Assembly: GCF_000012365.1 (NCBI RefSeq)
Contig: NC_007650.1
Span: forward strand, 2,850,772-2,914,771
DNA length: 64,000 nucleotides
Reading direction: 5' to 3'
Source: Burkholderia thailandensis E264
GTDB lineage: Bacteria; Pseudomonadota; Gammaproteobacteria; Burkholderiales; Burkholderiaceae
Positions 26,545-35,257 of this stretch are shown one piece after another (positions within the stretch are counted from its first letter, which is position 1; each line of letters starts with the position of its first letter). A program made the translations under genes and the position numbers. Under the pieces are notes generated by a model that had not been told where the DNA came from, searched no databases, and worked only from the letters and a program-made list of their open reading frames with translations.

Positions 26545-29500
26545 GCCGTCTCCCGCTCGGTTGCGAGGCGCGCGGCGAGCGCGTCCACCTCGGCCTTCGT
26601 CGCGTACGCGAGCGTCGTCCGGTGCACGTAGCCGATCACGACGCCCGACACGTCGCTCATCTCCATCAGCATCCTGCCGTCGGGGCGCACCGCCGCGAAG
26701 CGGTTGCCGCCGTGCGCGCCTTCGAGCGCGAACGCGCGGGGCGTCGCGTACAGGTCGATCCGGTCGTAGCGGCGCGCAAGCTCGCAGTCGTTGCCGCCTT
26801 CGTACAGATCGATCCGGCCGATCGAGACCGGCGCGGCGAGCGGGATGTAGTCGTTCGCGACGTAGTTCAGCACGGCGACGCGCGCGAGGCCGTCGAGCAT
26901 GATGCTCGGGATGACGAAACGCGAGAACACGGCGTCGTCGGGGGCGACATTCAGCCGGTAGCGCGCGACCTTGCCCATCGCGGTGACGCCCGTGTCCACG
27001 GTCGACACGAACATGCCCGTCAGCCGCACGGGCGCCGATTCGAAGTGGTACGGATCGGCAACCGGCGTGCGCGGCTCGTCCGGGCGCATCGGCCAGAGGG
27101 GCGCACTCGGATGGCGCGGCGCGACGAGCGCCTTGATCTCGAAATGCAGCTTGTCCTGGACGAGCATCTGCCCGTTCGGCGCGAGCACGTCGCCGGTGAT
27201 GCGCACCTGCACGACCGCCGCATCGCCCTCGCGGCCGACGACCTGCGCATGGATGCGCTTCGTGCTTGGCCGCTGCGCGTCGTACACGCGCAGGAAGTGG
27301 CGGAACGCGGCGTCTCGGAAGCCGACGACGCGCAAGCCCGGCAGCAGCTTCATCGCCGCCTCGGCCGCGAGCTCGGGCACGAACGTGCCGGGCAGCGTCG
27401 CGAAACGGTTCACGACGTGGTGTTGAAGATACGCGTCGGTGCGCAGATCGAAGATGCGCTCGAACGTCACGCTGTCGCTCGTGCGGCGCACTTCGCGGCC
27501 GAGATAGAAGTCGTGGCTCGGCGGCCGTGCGACGCGCTCGCGCGGCGGCTGTGGCGCACGCCCGTCGGGCGCATCGAGCACGGCCTGCCCGATCGGCGCG
27601 GGCTGCGCGCCGATCGGCGGCGGCACGGACTGCTCCGTTCGCGCGTGCGGCGCGCGCGCGGAGGCGGATGTGTGCTCGGCTACCTGCGCGTCGAAGAACG
27701 TCGGCAGATGCGTCTCGATCGCGCGCCGCTCGGCCGCGCCCAGATGCACGGAGCTCGCCGCGCGCTCGGACAGGTTGATCTCGCGCAGGAAGTGATGAAT
27801 GCCTTCGTTGGTCCGCATGCTCGTGAAGAGCCCGCTCTTCTCGAGGAACGCGCGCGTGACGGGATTCGCGCCGAGCCCGACCGAGCGCCACAGCGTCCAG
27901 CCGATCGTGAACTCGTCGCGCGCGAGCGCCGCGCGATGGTAGGCGGCCTGCGTGTTGAGGAAATCGTTGCCCGATGCGTAGTCGGTCTCGCCCGCCTGCC
28001 CGGTGAGGCCGATGAACGAGCCGAAGTTGCACCACGCGCGCGGCTGCGCGGCGCCGAATGCGTCGCGCACGTTCCAGTAGCCGCGAATCTTGATGTCGCG
28101 CACCGCGACAAAATCGTCGAACGACTTCACGTTGACCGACGCGGAGCGATTCAGGCCCGCCGCGTTGACGACGAGATCGATCGGCTGGCCGGCCGCGGCG
28201 ATCCGCTCGACCGCCGCGCGCACGCTGTTCGCGTCGAGCACGTCGGCGCGCAGATAGAACACCTTGTTCGGCCCGCAATACGACTTCATCACGTCGATGT
28301 TGCGACGCGCGGCGCGCGCGTCCACCTGGCGCTCGAACGCCTTGATGATCGCGGGCAGCGGCAGGCCCGGATTGAGCGCCTTCTGCTCGCGGATGTAATC
28401 GGGGCGACGGCGCGCGAACGCTTCGTCGCTGCCGGCGAACACGTCGGGGCCGTATGTGTCGAGCGCGCTGCTGCCGATCAGATAGATCGTCGGCTGGAAG
28501 TGCTCGGCGACGGCCTTCATCAGTTCCGCGGTGATCCCGCGCGCGCCGCCGAACGCGACCACGACCGAATCGGGCCCGAGCCGCGCGAGGCCGTCGGCGG
28601 GCAGCTCGCCCGCGTCGCGCGTCACGCGCGGCGTGAGGCGCCGGCCGCCGCACAGTGCGACGACGGGCAGCAGATGCTGCGCGCCGCTCTCACGCTCGGC
28701 CCGCGCGACGCCGTGCCGGATGTCCGCATCGTCCGTCAGCACCGCGAGCGCGCGCGCGTTCGGCAGCTCGATCGCGAGCGCCTTCACGAGGCCCGTGAAC
28801 ATCCCCGCGTCCGGATGCAGCACGTCGTCCTTCACCGCGTCGAGCAGCAGCGCGATGAACGAGCCCTGCTGCGCGACGCTGTCGTAGCACTGCTTGAGCG
28901 CGAGGAATGCGAGATCGTGCAGCCGGAGCCGCTCCGGCGACGGCGCCGACAGGCGATCCGGCGCGAGCGCGCTCGCGTGCAGCGACGTCAGCAGCCGCAC
29001 GTGACGCGTGCCCGACGGAATCAGCCCTTGCAGCGCGCCTTCGTCGAGCGTGTCGACGACTACGAGCCGCGCGCGCGCGAACGCCGCCGCACGCGTCGAC
29101 AGCACGAGCAGATCGGCGGGCAGCATGCCGATGCCGTCGAGCAGCTCGGGCGCATCGGTCACGACGACGCTGCCCGCAGGCAGATACGCGATCGCGCCCG
29201 CGCCCGCATGCCACGGCGTTTCCTGCAGGTCGATCCGATAGCGGGCGACGCCGAGCGGCTCGCCATCGGCGGCCACGTCGGTCGCTTTCAGCGTTGCGGG
29301 AATCGGCACGCGCTTGTCGGCCGAAGCGGCGGTAGCCGGTGCGGCCGTCGCGGCCGACGCCGGCGGCTCCGCGTGCACGGCCGTCGCGAGCGGTGCGACG
29401 GGATGCGCCGACAGCGCCGATGCGGCGGCGGATGCCGGCAACGGCTCGGAAAGGTGAGAAGAAACGGGAGCCGGCGACGCCGTTGCCGAAGCCGTCCCGC

Positions 29501-32500
29501 CGCGCGCGCTGTCCGCGCATGCCGGCGGCGCGCGGCGCGCGACGCGCAAGCCGAAGCGCACCCGATCGCGATCGTTGCCGAGCGCGACCGACACGGCGTC
29601 CGCATCGCCGACGAGCGCGCGCAGCACCGCGAGCGCGCCGTCGGCGCCCGCGTACGTGACTTCGCTGCCTTGCGCGTCGCGCAACGCGTGCGGCGACGTG
29701 GCGGCGACGGAGTCCGCGAACTCGCGGCCGCTCTCGACCCACGCGAGCACCTGCAGCCCGGCCGCGTCGGCCTGCGCCTTCGTCGTCACCGCGAACAGCA
29801 CGATCCCTTCCGCGAGCGGCCGGCCGAACGCCGGCTGCACTTCGTCGGCCGAATTGCCGTTGATGCCGCCGACGATCACCATGTCGAGCTCGCCGCTTCT
29901 CAGGAAGCGCGACGCGACTTCGAACGCGGCGAGCGTCGACGCATGCCCGGCGTCGACCGTCATGTTCATCCCGTGCAGGTCGTGATAGTTCGCGACGCGC
30001 GCCGGAATCACGTTCGGCATCATGCCGGGGAACGAATTCTCGGTTGTCGGCGGCACGAGGCGCTTGACCTTTTCCGCGACGCGCGCGAGCGCGTCGTCGA
30101 GCGGCGCGCGCGATGCATCGTCGAAGCACGCGCGCACCGCGGTCGCGATGTCGTCGACATAGCAGCGGCTCGCGTACAGCGCGGCGTTGCGCGTCGGGCC
30201 CATGTGTCCCATCACGACGCCGATCGCGTCCGCATGCGCGCTCCAGTAGTCGCGCAACTGCTCGCGCATGTCGTGCGCGGCGTCGAGCGCCATCAGCTGG
30301 CAGCGGTCGAGCGCGCGCAGCACCGCGGGCGGCATCCGCACGCGATCGAAGCTCGGCAGCGGATACGCGAGGCCGAAGCTCGCGCCGGGCGCTGCGCCCG
30401 CGCCGTTCAGCCATGCGGCGATCGCGTCGCGGCCGTCGAGCCCCGGGAATTTCGCGGACCAGCCGACGATCGCGAGCGGCTCGCGGCTCACGCGCGCGGC
30501 GGGCTTCGATGCGCCCAGGTCCGGCCGATACTCGCCGACGATCAGATGGCCGTTCGTGCCGCCGAAGCCGAAGCCCGACACCGCGGCGACGCGCGCCGCA
30601 TCGGCCTTGCGCGGCCAGTCGACCGCCTGCGTCGGGATCGTGAAGCCGCTCGATTCGATGTCGAACTCCCGCGGCGGCTCGGAGAACCGGTGCTGCGGCG
30701 GAATGCGGCCGTGCTCGAGCGCGAGCAGCACCTGGATCAGCGAGACGACGCCCGCCGCCCATCCGGTATGGCCGACGAGCGACTTGTTCGACGTCACGTA
30801 CACCGGCCGGTCGCGCTTGAGCTTCTCGCGCAGGCTCTGGAACTCGGCGAGGTCGCCCGCGGGCGTGCCGGTCGCGTGCGCGACCACCCAGTCGACCGAT
30901 TCCTTGCGCACGTCGGTCTGCCGATACGCGCGCTCGATCGCGATGCTCTGGCCCGCCGAATTCGGCGCGTAGATCGCCTTGCCCTTGCCGTCCGACGACG
31001 AGCCGAACGCCTTCAGCACCCCGAGCACGCGGTCGCCGTCGGCGAGCGCGCGCTTCAGGCGCTTCAGGATCACGACGCCCGCGCCGTCGGCGAACAGCAC
31101 GCCGTCGCACGCCTTGTCGAGCGGCCGCACTTCGCCGCTCTTCGAAAGCCCGTGCAGCTTCGAGAACAGGATCGAGCCGCGCGGCGCGAGCGCGAACGCG
31201 CCGCCGCACGCGACGACGTCGTGCTTGCCGGCGAGCAGGCTCTTGATGCCGAGGTCGACCGAATAGAGCGACGACGAGCACGCGGTGTCGACCATCATGT
31301 ATTCGGCGTCGTCGGGCAGCACGCCGCGCATCGCGTTCAGGCCGACGCGATGCGGGAAATACTCGGACAGCTCGCCCGTGCCGCGCGCATAGCGCGCGCG
31401 CAGCACCGCATCGATCTGCGCGATGCGGCGCTCGCGCTCGTCCGGCGGTGCGCCGGCTTCGTCGAGCGCCTCGCGCAACCGCGCGCGCATCGCCGCGAGC
31501 ACCATCCCTTCTTCCAGATGCTGGCTGCCGTCCGCCGTGTAGCCGACGAGGAACGACGTGCGATCGCCCGCGCGCACGCGCACGCCGTCGAGCGCCTGGC
31601 GCAGCGAATGGCGCAGCCACAGGGTCGTCAGCTCGTCCGGCGCGGCGGCCGCCTCGATCTCGGCGCGCAGCCGCGCGTCGGGCTCGAAATGCTCGATGAA
31701 CACCGAGCGCGATTGGTAGCTCTTGTCTTCCGCCGACGTGTCTGGCGAATAGAACGATCGGTAATCCCAACGATCGGGCGGCACGTTGCCGAACAGCTCG
31801 GGGCCGTTCAGCAGCGCGCGCCAGAACGCCTCCGGATCGCTCGCGCCGGGCAGCGCGACGCCCATGCCGACGACGGCGATTTCATCGGCTTCGTCGCCTG
31901 CGTCGGCGGCAGCGGGTGCCGCCGGCGATGCGCCGATTGCGGCGCAAGGCGTCGACGCATGCACGTCATGCGACGCGGATGCGCTTGCATCGGCGGGCAC
32001 GCGCGGAGTCGACGCAGGCGCCGACTCCCCCGACTCCGACGAGGCAACCGCGTCCGGCGCGACCGAGGCCGCGCCCGCGCTCGGGCGGCTCGGAAACGCC
32101 GCGGGCCCCGCCGGCGTGTCCGGCAGCGACGCGCCGTCGCCGCCCGCCGCCGGCCGCACACCGCGCCACTCGCGCCGCGGCGACAGCGCCTCGCTGCACA
32201 GCGACAGCCCGCCGTCCGCGACAATCACCTGCCCGGTGATCCAGCGCGCCGCATCGGATGCGAGGAACAGCACGACGTCCGCGAGATCCTCGGCGGTCGC
32301 GAGGCGGCCGAGCGGCGTCGCCGCGATGCTCGAGCGCTTGGTGTTCTCGGGATCGGGAAACTGCGCGGCGACGTCGCCGTCGATCAGCGTCGACGACGCG
32401 CCGTTCACGCGAATGCCGAGGCTCGCGTACTCGACGGCCAGGTAGCGTGTCAGCGATTCGAGCGCGGCCTTCGCGGTGCCGACGACGAGATAGTTCGCCG

Positions 32501-32954
32501 GCACGAGCGTCGAGCCCACCGACGAAACGTTGACGATCGCGCCACCGCCCGCGCGCGCCATCAGCCGCGCGGCGCGGCGCGCGCACCAGAACGCGCCCTT
32601 CAGATTCGTGTCGAGCGCGCGGTCGAAGTGCGCGGCCTCGATGTCGTCCACGGGCAGCAACGCGCCCGAGGCCGCGTTGTTCACGAGAATGTCGAGCTTG
32701 CCGTACTTCGCTTCGATTTCGTCGAACATCCGCTCGACCTGCGCGGGCTGCGCAACCGACGCGCGCACGACGTCGACCGTCGCGCCGAGCGCGCGCAGCT
32801 CGGCCGCGGTCTCTTTCGACGCGTCGAGCGAATGAAAGAAATTGACGATGACGTGCGCGCCCTCTTCGGCAAAGCGGCGGCAGATCGCCTTTCCGACGTT
32901 CTTTGCCCCGCCCGTCACCAACACACGCTTCCCCAACAAATAGGAATTCGACAT
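26541..32954 (-). CDS. iterative lipid synthase: FabL-like enoyl reductase-KS-CLF-KR-DH
   Basis: 2,137 residues. Domains in order: residues 1-252, a short-chain reductase of FabL type (VNNAASG; catalytic Tyr155 and Lys162 spaced Y-x6-K as in enoyl-ACP reductases, not Y-x3-K); 253-355, Ala/Pro linker; 356-815, ketosynthase with active Cys559 (DTACSSSL), His693 (AHATGT) and His729; 825-1075, a second KS-like domain lacking the Cys (DAGHAST, His1004), a chain-length-factor partner; 1215-1755, ketoreductase (GGARGIT near 1469-1475, Tyr1659); about 1815-2137, dehydratase-type hot-dog domain (LQHHVVNRFATLPG). There is no AT or ACP; these come from the upstream protein. KS-CLF fusion and domain set resemble PUFA and heterocyst-glycolipid synthases. 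It probably builds a long acyl chain iteratively. Confidence 0.9.
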   Translation of the reverse strand: MSNSYLLGKRVLVTGGAKNVGKAICRRFAEEGAHVIVNFFHSLDASKETAAELRALGATVDVVRASVAQPAQVERMFDEIEAKYGKLDILVNNAASGALLPVDDIEAAHFDRALDTNLKGAFWCARRAARLMARAGGGAIVNVSSVGSTLVPANYLVVGTAKAALESLTRYLAVEYASLGIRVNGASSTLIDGDVAAQFPDPENTKRSSIAATPLGRLATAEDLADVVLFLASDAARWITGQVIVADGGLSLCSEALSPRREWRGVRPAAGGDGASLPDTPAGPAAFPSRPSAGAASVAPDAVASSESGESAPASTPRVPADASASASHDVHASTPCAAIGASPAAPAAADAGDEADEIAVVGMGVALPGASDPEAFWRALLNGPELFGNVPPDRWDYRSFYSPDTSAEDKSYQSRSVFIEHFEPDARLRAEIEAAAAPDELTTLWLRHSLRQALDGVRVRAGDRTSFLVGYTADGSQHLEEGMVLAAMRARLREALDEAGAPPDERERRIAQIDAVLRARYARGTGELSEYFPHRVGLNAMRGVLPDDAEYMMVDTACSSSLYSVDLGIKSLLAGKHDVVACGGAFALAPRGSILFSKLHGLSKSGEVRPLDKACDGVLFADGAGVVILKRLKRALADGDRVLGVLKAFGSSSDGKGKAIYAPNSAGQSIAIERAYRQTDVRKESVDWVVAHATGTPAGDLAEFQSLREKLKRDRPVYVTSNKSLVGHTGWAAGVVSLIQVLLALEHGRIPPQHRFSEPPREFDIESSGFTIPTQAVDWPRKADAARVAAVSGFGFGGTNGHLIVGEYRPDLGASKPAARVSREPLAIVGWSAKFPGLDGRDAIAAWLNGAGAAPGASFGLAYPLPSFDRVRMPPAVLRALDRCQLMALDAAHDMREQLRDYWSAHADAIGVVMGHMGPTRNAALYASRCYVDDIATAVRACFDDASRAPLDDALARVAEKVKRLVPPTTENSFPGMMPNVIPARVANYHDLHGMNMTVDAGHASTLAAFEVASRFLRSGELDMVIVGGINGNSADEVQPAFGRPLAEGIVLFAVTTKAQADAAGLQVLAWVESGREFADSVAATSPHALRDAQGSEVTYAGADGALAVLRALVGDADAVSVALGNDRDRVRFGLRVARRAPPACADSARGGTASATASPAPVSSHLSEPLPASAAASALSAHPVAPLATAVHAEPPASAATAAPATAASADKRVPIPATLKATDVAADGEPLGVARYRIDLQETPWHAGAGAIAYLPAGSVVVTDAPELLDGIGMLPADLLVLSTRAAAFARARLVVVDTLDEGALQGLIPSGTRHVRLLTSLHASALAPDRLSAPSPERLRLHDLAFLALKQCYDSVAQQGSFIALLLDAVKDDVLHPDAGMFTGLVKALAIELPNARALAVLTDDADIRHGVARAERESGAQHLLPVVALCGGRRLTPRVTRDAGELPADGLARLGPDSVVVAFGGARGITAELMKAVAEHFQPTIYLIGSSALDTYGPDVFAGSDEAFARRRPDYIREQKALNPGLPLPAIIKAFERQVDARAARRNIDVMKSYCGPNKVFYLRADVLDANSVRAAVERIAAAGQPIDLVVNAAGLNRSASVNVKSFDDFVAVRDIKIRGYWNVRDAFGAAQPRAWCNFGSFIGLTGQAGETDYASGNDFLNTQAAYHRAALARDEFTIGWTLWRSVGLGANPVTRAFLEKSGLFTSMRTNEGIHHFLREINLSERAASSVHLGAAERRAIETHLPTFFDAQVAEHTSASARAPHARTEQSVPPPIGAQPAPIGQAVLDAPDGRAPQPPRERVARPPSHDFYLGREVRRTSDSVTFERIFDLRTDAYLQHHVVNRFATLPGTFVPELAAEAAMKLLPGLRVVGFRDAAFRHFLRVYDAQRPSTKRIHAQVVGREGDAAVVQVRITGDVLAPNGQMLVQDKLHFEIKALVAPRHPSAPLWPMRPDEPRTPVADPYHFESAPVRLTGMFVSTVDTGVTAMGKVARYRLNVAPDDAVFSRFVIPSIMLDGLARVAVLNYVANDYIPLAAPVSIGRIDLYEGGNDCELARRYDRIDLYATPRAFALEGAHGGNRFAAVRPDGRMLMEMSDVSGVVIGYVHRTTLAYATKAEVDALAARLATERETA

Positions 32955-33055
32955 AAATCGCAGTGGTCAGGATTACCAAACATTCGGACGAGACTCTCCG
33001 TCTGATCCGGCCCTCTCCTCTCGTTATTCTCGTGGCGCGCGGTGCGCGCGGCGCT

Positions 33056-34651
33056 TCAGTTCGTGACGAGCGCCGCCGCCTGGCCTTGATGCTCGTAGAC
33101 GAAGTCGACGATCTGTCCCATCGCCTTGAAGTCGCCGGCGCGGAAGTTCGCCGGCAGCGGCGGCAGCCCGTAACGCGCGCTGATCCGCTGGATGATTTCC
33201 GTCTGCTTGACCGAATCGATGCCGAGCTCCGCTTCGAGCTCGACCGTTTCGGTGAACACCTCTTCCGGGTATTCCATCGCCTCCGCGTAAATCGCGACGA
33301 GCTCGGCGAAGAGCCGATCGCGCGGCACCCGCGCCAAGGCGGCGGCCGCAACGGGCGCGGCCGCTGCCTGCGCGACCGGCGCTGCGGGCGCGACCGGCGC
33401 GGCAGATGCGACCGGTGCGGCAGGCGCGACAGCCTGGGCCGCGGCCGGCGGGACGCCGGTCGCGCCGGACGGCGCGTAACCGGACACGAAGCCGCGATCG
33501 GTCACGATTTGCGGCGCGGGCGTCGCTTGCAGCCCGCGCGCGTCGAAGAACCGCTTGAGCTCGCCCTTGATCTTGTCGACGATCCCCGGACCACTGTTGC
33601 GCCAGAACTCGTCGAAATCGAGTTGCAGATTGCTTGCGCGAATGTCGTCGTTCATGACACTACCCCCATTGAAATATGCGAGAACGTTCTCCAGGCCGGC
33701 GAGTTCGCCTCCCGCGCTCGACGCGCCCGGAAAAGTCTTGGCGGCGCCGGGCCCCAGCGCGCGCACCGAGATCCTGCTGAGCGCGTTCAGCGCCCCGCAC
33801 TCGACGAACGCGCCAATGCCGGCGGCTTTGAGTCTTGCGACCCCATCTCCGAACCGGACCGGCAACACGAGATGGCGCGCGAGACACGCGCCGAGATCGT
33901 CGGCAGCCGCGTAATAGCGATTCAATATCGGCGAATAAACCGGATATTCGAGCGCTTTATTTTTATAAGCTTTCAAACGTCGTCCAAATTCGATTCGCGC
34001 ATTTTCCAGATCGTCATGATGAAATGCATAAGGCGAATTCAATATTTGCGCGGAGATATTGTTTCGAGCGCAGTGGGCGGAAAATTCGTCGACGTATTCG
34101 CGCGCGCCGGACACGACGGTCTGCGACGCGTGATTCTCGACCGCGATCCGCACGCGCCCCGCGCGGCCGTCGGGCGCGCCGCGAAAGCATGCGGCCAGAT
34201 GCGCGCGCACCGCGTCGGGCGACGCGGACACGGCCGCCATCCGGCCGTCGGCGGGCGCGGCTTCGCGCAACGCGTCGATCCGGTCGCAGACGATATCCGC
34301 GCCTTCCTCGATCGAGAACGCACCGGCGCACGTGAGCGCGGCGATCTCGCCGAAGCTGTGGCCGACGAGCACGTCGGGCCGCACGCCGCGCGCGCGCAGC
34401 GCCTCGAAACACGAGATGGACGTTGCATAAATCGCGAGCTGCAACAGATCCGGCGCGTATTGCAGCAGATCCTCGACACCGATGTGCTCGTCCCATATAG
34501 TCGCGAGCAACGGGCGGCGCAATCGCCGCACCGAAACGGCGTCGATCGCCTGCATGGCCCGCTGCACCACGGGATACGCGCCGCTCAATGCCCGCGTCGC
34601 GCCCGCATAGAATGCGCCTTGCCCGGGAAACAGAAATGCCACTTGCGCCAT
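33056..34651 (-). CDS. acyltransferase-acyl carrier protein (AT-ACP)
   Basis: 531 residues. Residues 1-310 are a malonyl/acyl-transferase domain: FLFPGQGAFY at the start, nucleophile Ser99 in GHSFGE, and the catalytic His in SPYAFHHDDL (211/212). A short linker region ends near FDEFWRNSGPG (about 350), then comes an Ala/Pro/Val-rich flexible arm (about 400-440). The C-terminus is one acyl carrier domain with Ser480 in LGIDSVKQ, the PUFA-synthase-like variant of the motif. It loads extender units on its own carrier and presents intermediates to the two large proteins. ATG 34651 begins the AT fold directly; a longer frame to 34765 is not family-like. First gene of the operon; 101 bases precede the next start. 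Confidence 0.93.
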   Translation of the reverse strand: MAQVAFLFPGQGAFYAGATRALSGAYPVVQRAMQAIDAVSVRRLRRPLLATIWDEHIGVEDLLQYAPDLLQLAIYATSISCFEALRARGVRPDVLVGHSFGEIAALTCAGAFSIEEGADIVCDRIDALREAAPADGRMAAVSASPDAVRAHLAACFRGAPDGRAGRVRIAVENHASQTVVSGAREYVDEFSAHCARNNISAQILNSPYAFHHDDLENARIEFGRRLKAYKNKALEYPVYSPILNRYYAAADDLGACLARHLVLPVRFGDGVARLKAAGIGAFVECGALNALSRISVRALGPGAAKTFPGASSAGGELAGLENVLAYFNGGSVMNDDIRASNLQLDFDEFWRNSGPGIVDKIKGELKRFFDARGLQATPAPQIVTDRGFVSGYAPSGATGVPPAAAQAVAPAAPVASAAPVAPAAPVAQAAAAPVAAAALARVPRDRLFAELVAIYAEAMEYPEEVFTETVELEAELGIDSVKQTEIIQRISARYGLPPLPANFRAGDFKAMGQIVDFVYEHQGQAAALVTN

Positions 34652-35257
34652 GAAATTGCCTTTGCCCACCACCAATGCCGAACGGCCCGATGTCGATCGG
34701 TCGAGAGCCTCCCCAGCCTCCAGGTGAATATTTATTCGATTACGCATCGCGGCGGCGATATGCAACCCTTAATCCATTAATGCATTGGCGTAAAGTAACA
34801 TACGCGCTTACACACCTATGTTCGCCAAACTACACATCTTCTGTGCGCATTTACGCACCGAATACGCATGACATCGCGCCGCGGACTCGAACCAAAAGTC
34901 AAAGTCGCGACAATATTTGTTAAATATCTTGAATTAAACGACTGAAAATCGATATTCGCGCGCGGCACTTCGGATTGGCGGCCGTCGCGAACGAATCCGC
35001 GCGAATCGCGGGGGCCGCGCCGCGCCCGTTTTCGTGCGCGGCCTGCGCGCCGGACTTCGCGGCCCCGCGAGCGCCGCGACCGCGTCGCGGCAATGCCTCA
35101 CGCCCCGTTTTTCGCACGCGAACCCGCTCCCGCATTCCCGCCCTATTTCGCAACAATCCGGCGGGATTCACCCGCGCCGGAACCCAGCCGACTCTGAAAC
35201 CCGCGCGCCGGTATACTTGGATACTTTGCCTTTCCGCAGCCCCCAACCCGCCGCCTC
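34652..35257. promoter_or_regulatory. divergent, AT-rich control region between lipid-synthase operon and hpnN
   Basis: 606 bases without a supported gene. The stretch 34725-34960 is clearly AT-richer than its surroundings and must hold the promoter of the large operon. A TACGCA core recurs (34741-34746, 34852-34857, 34863-34868, with GGCGTAA on the other strand at 34788-34794). I could not fix a convincing sigma-70 promoter. Towards hpnN the region turns GC-rich. Confidence 0.45.

Noticed and set aside
22387..26631. A 1,414-codon plus-strand open frame opposite the P450-KR-DH gene
   Set aside because: Same cause; composition dominated by Arg, Ala, Glu and His with no folding pattern.
26622..33005. 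A 2,127-codon open frame on the plus strand opposite the lipid synthase
   Set aside because: It is an antisense shadow created by high GC and third-position bias: Arg/Ala/His-rich, low complexity, with no motif, while the minus strand encodes recognisable domains throughout.
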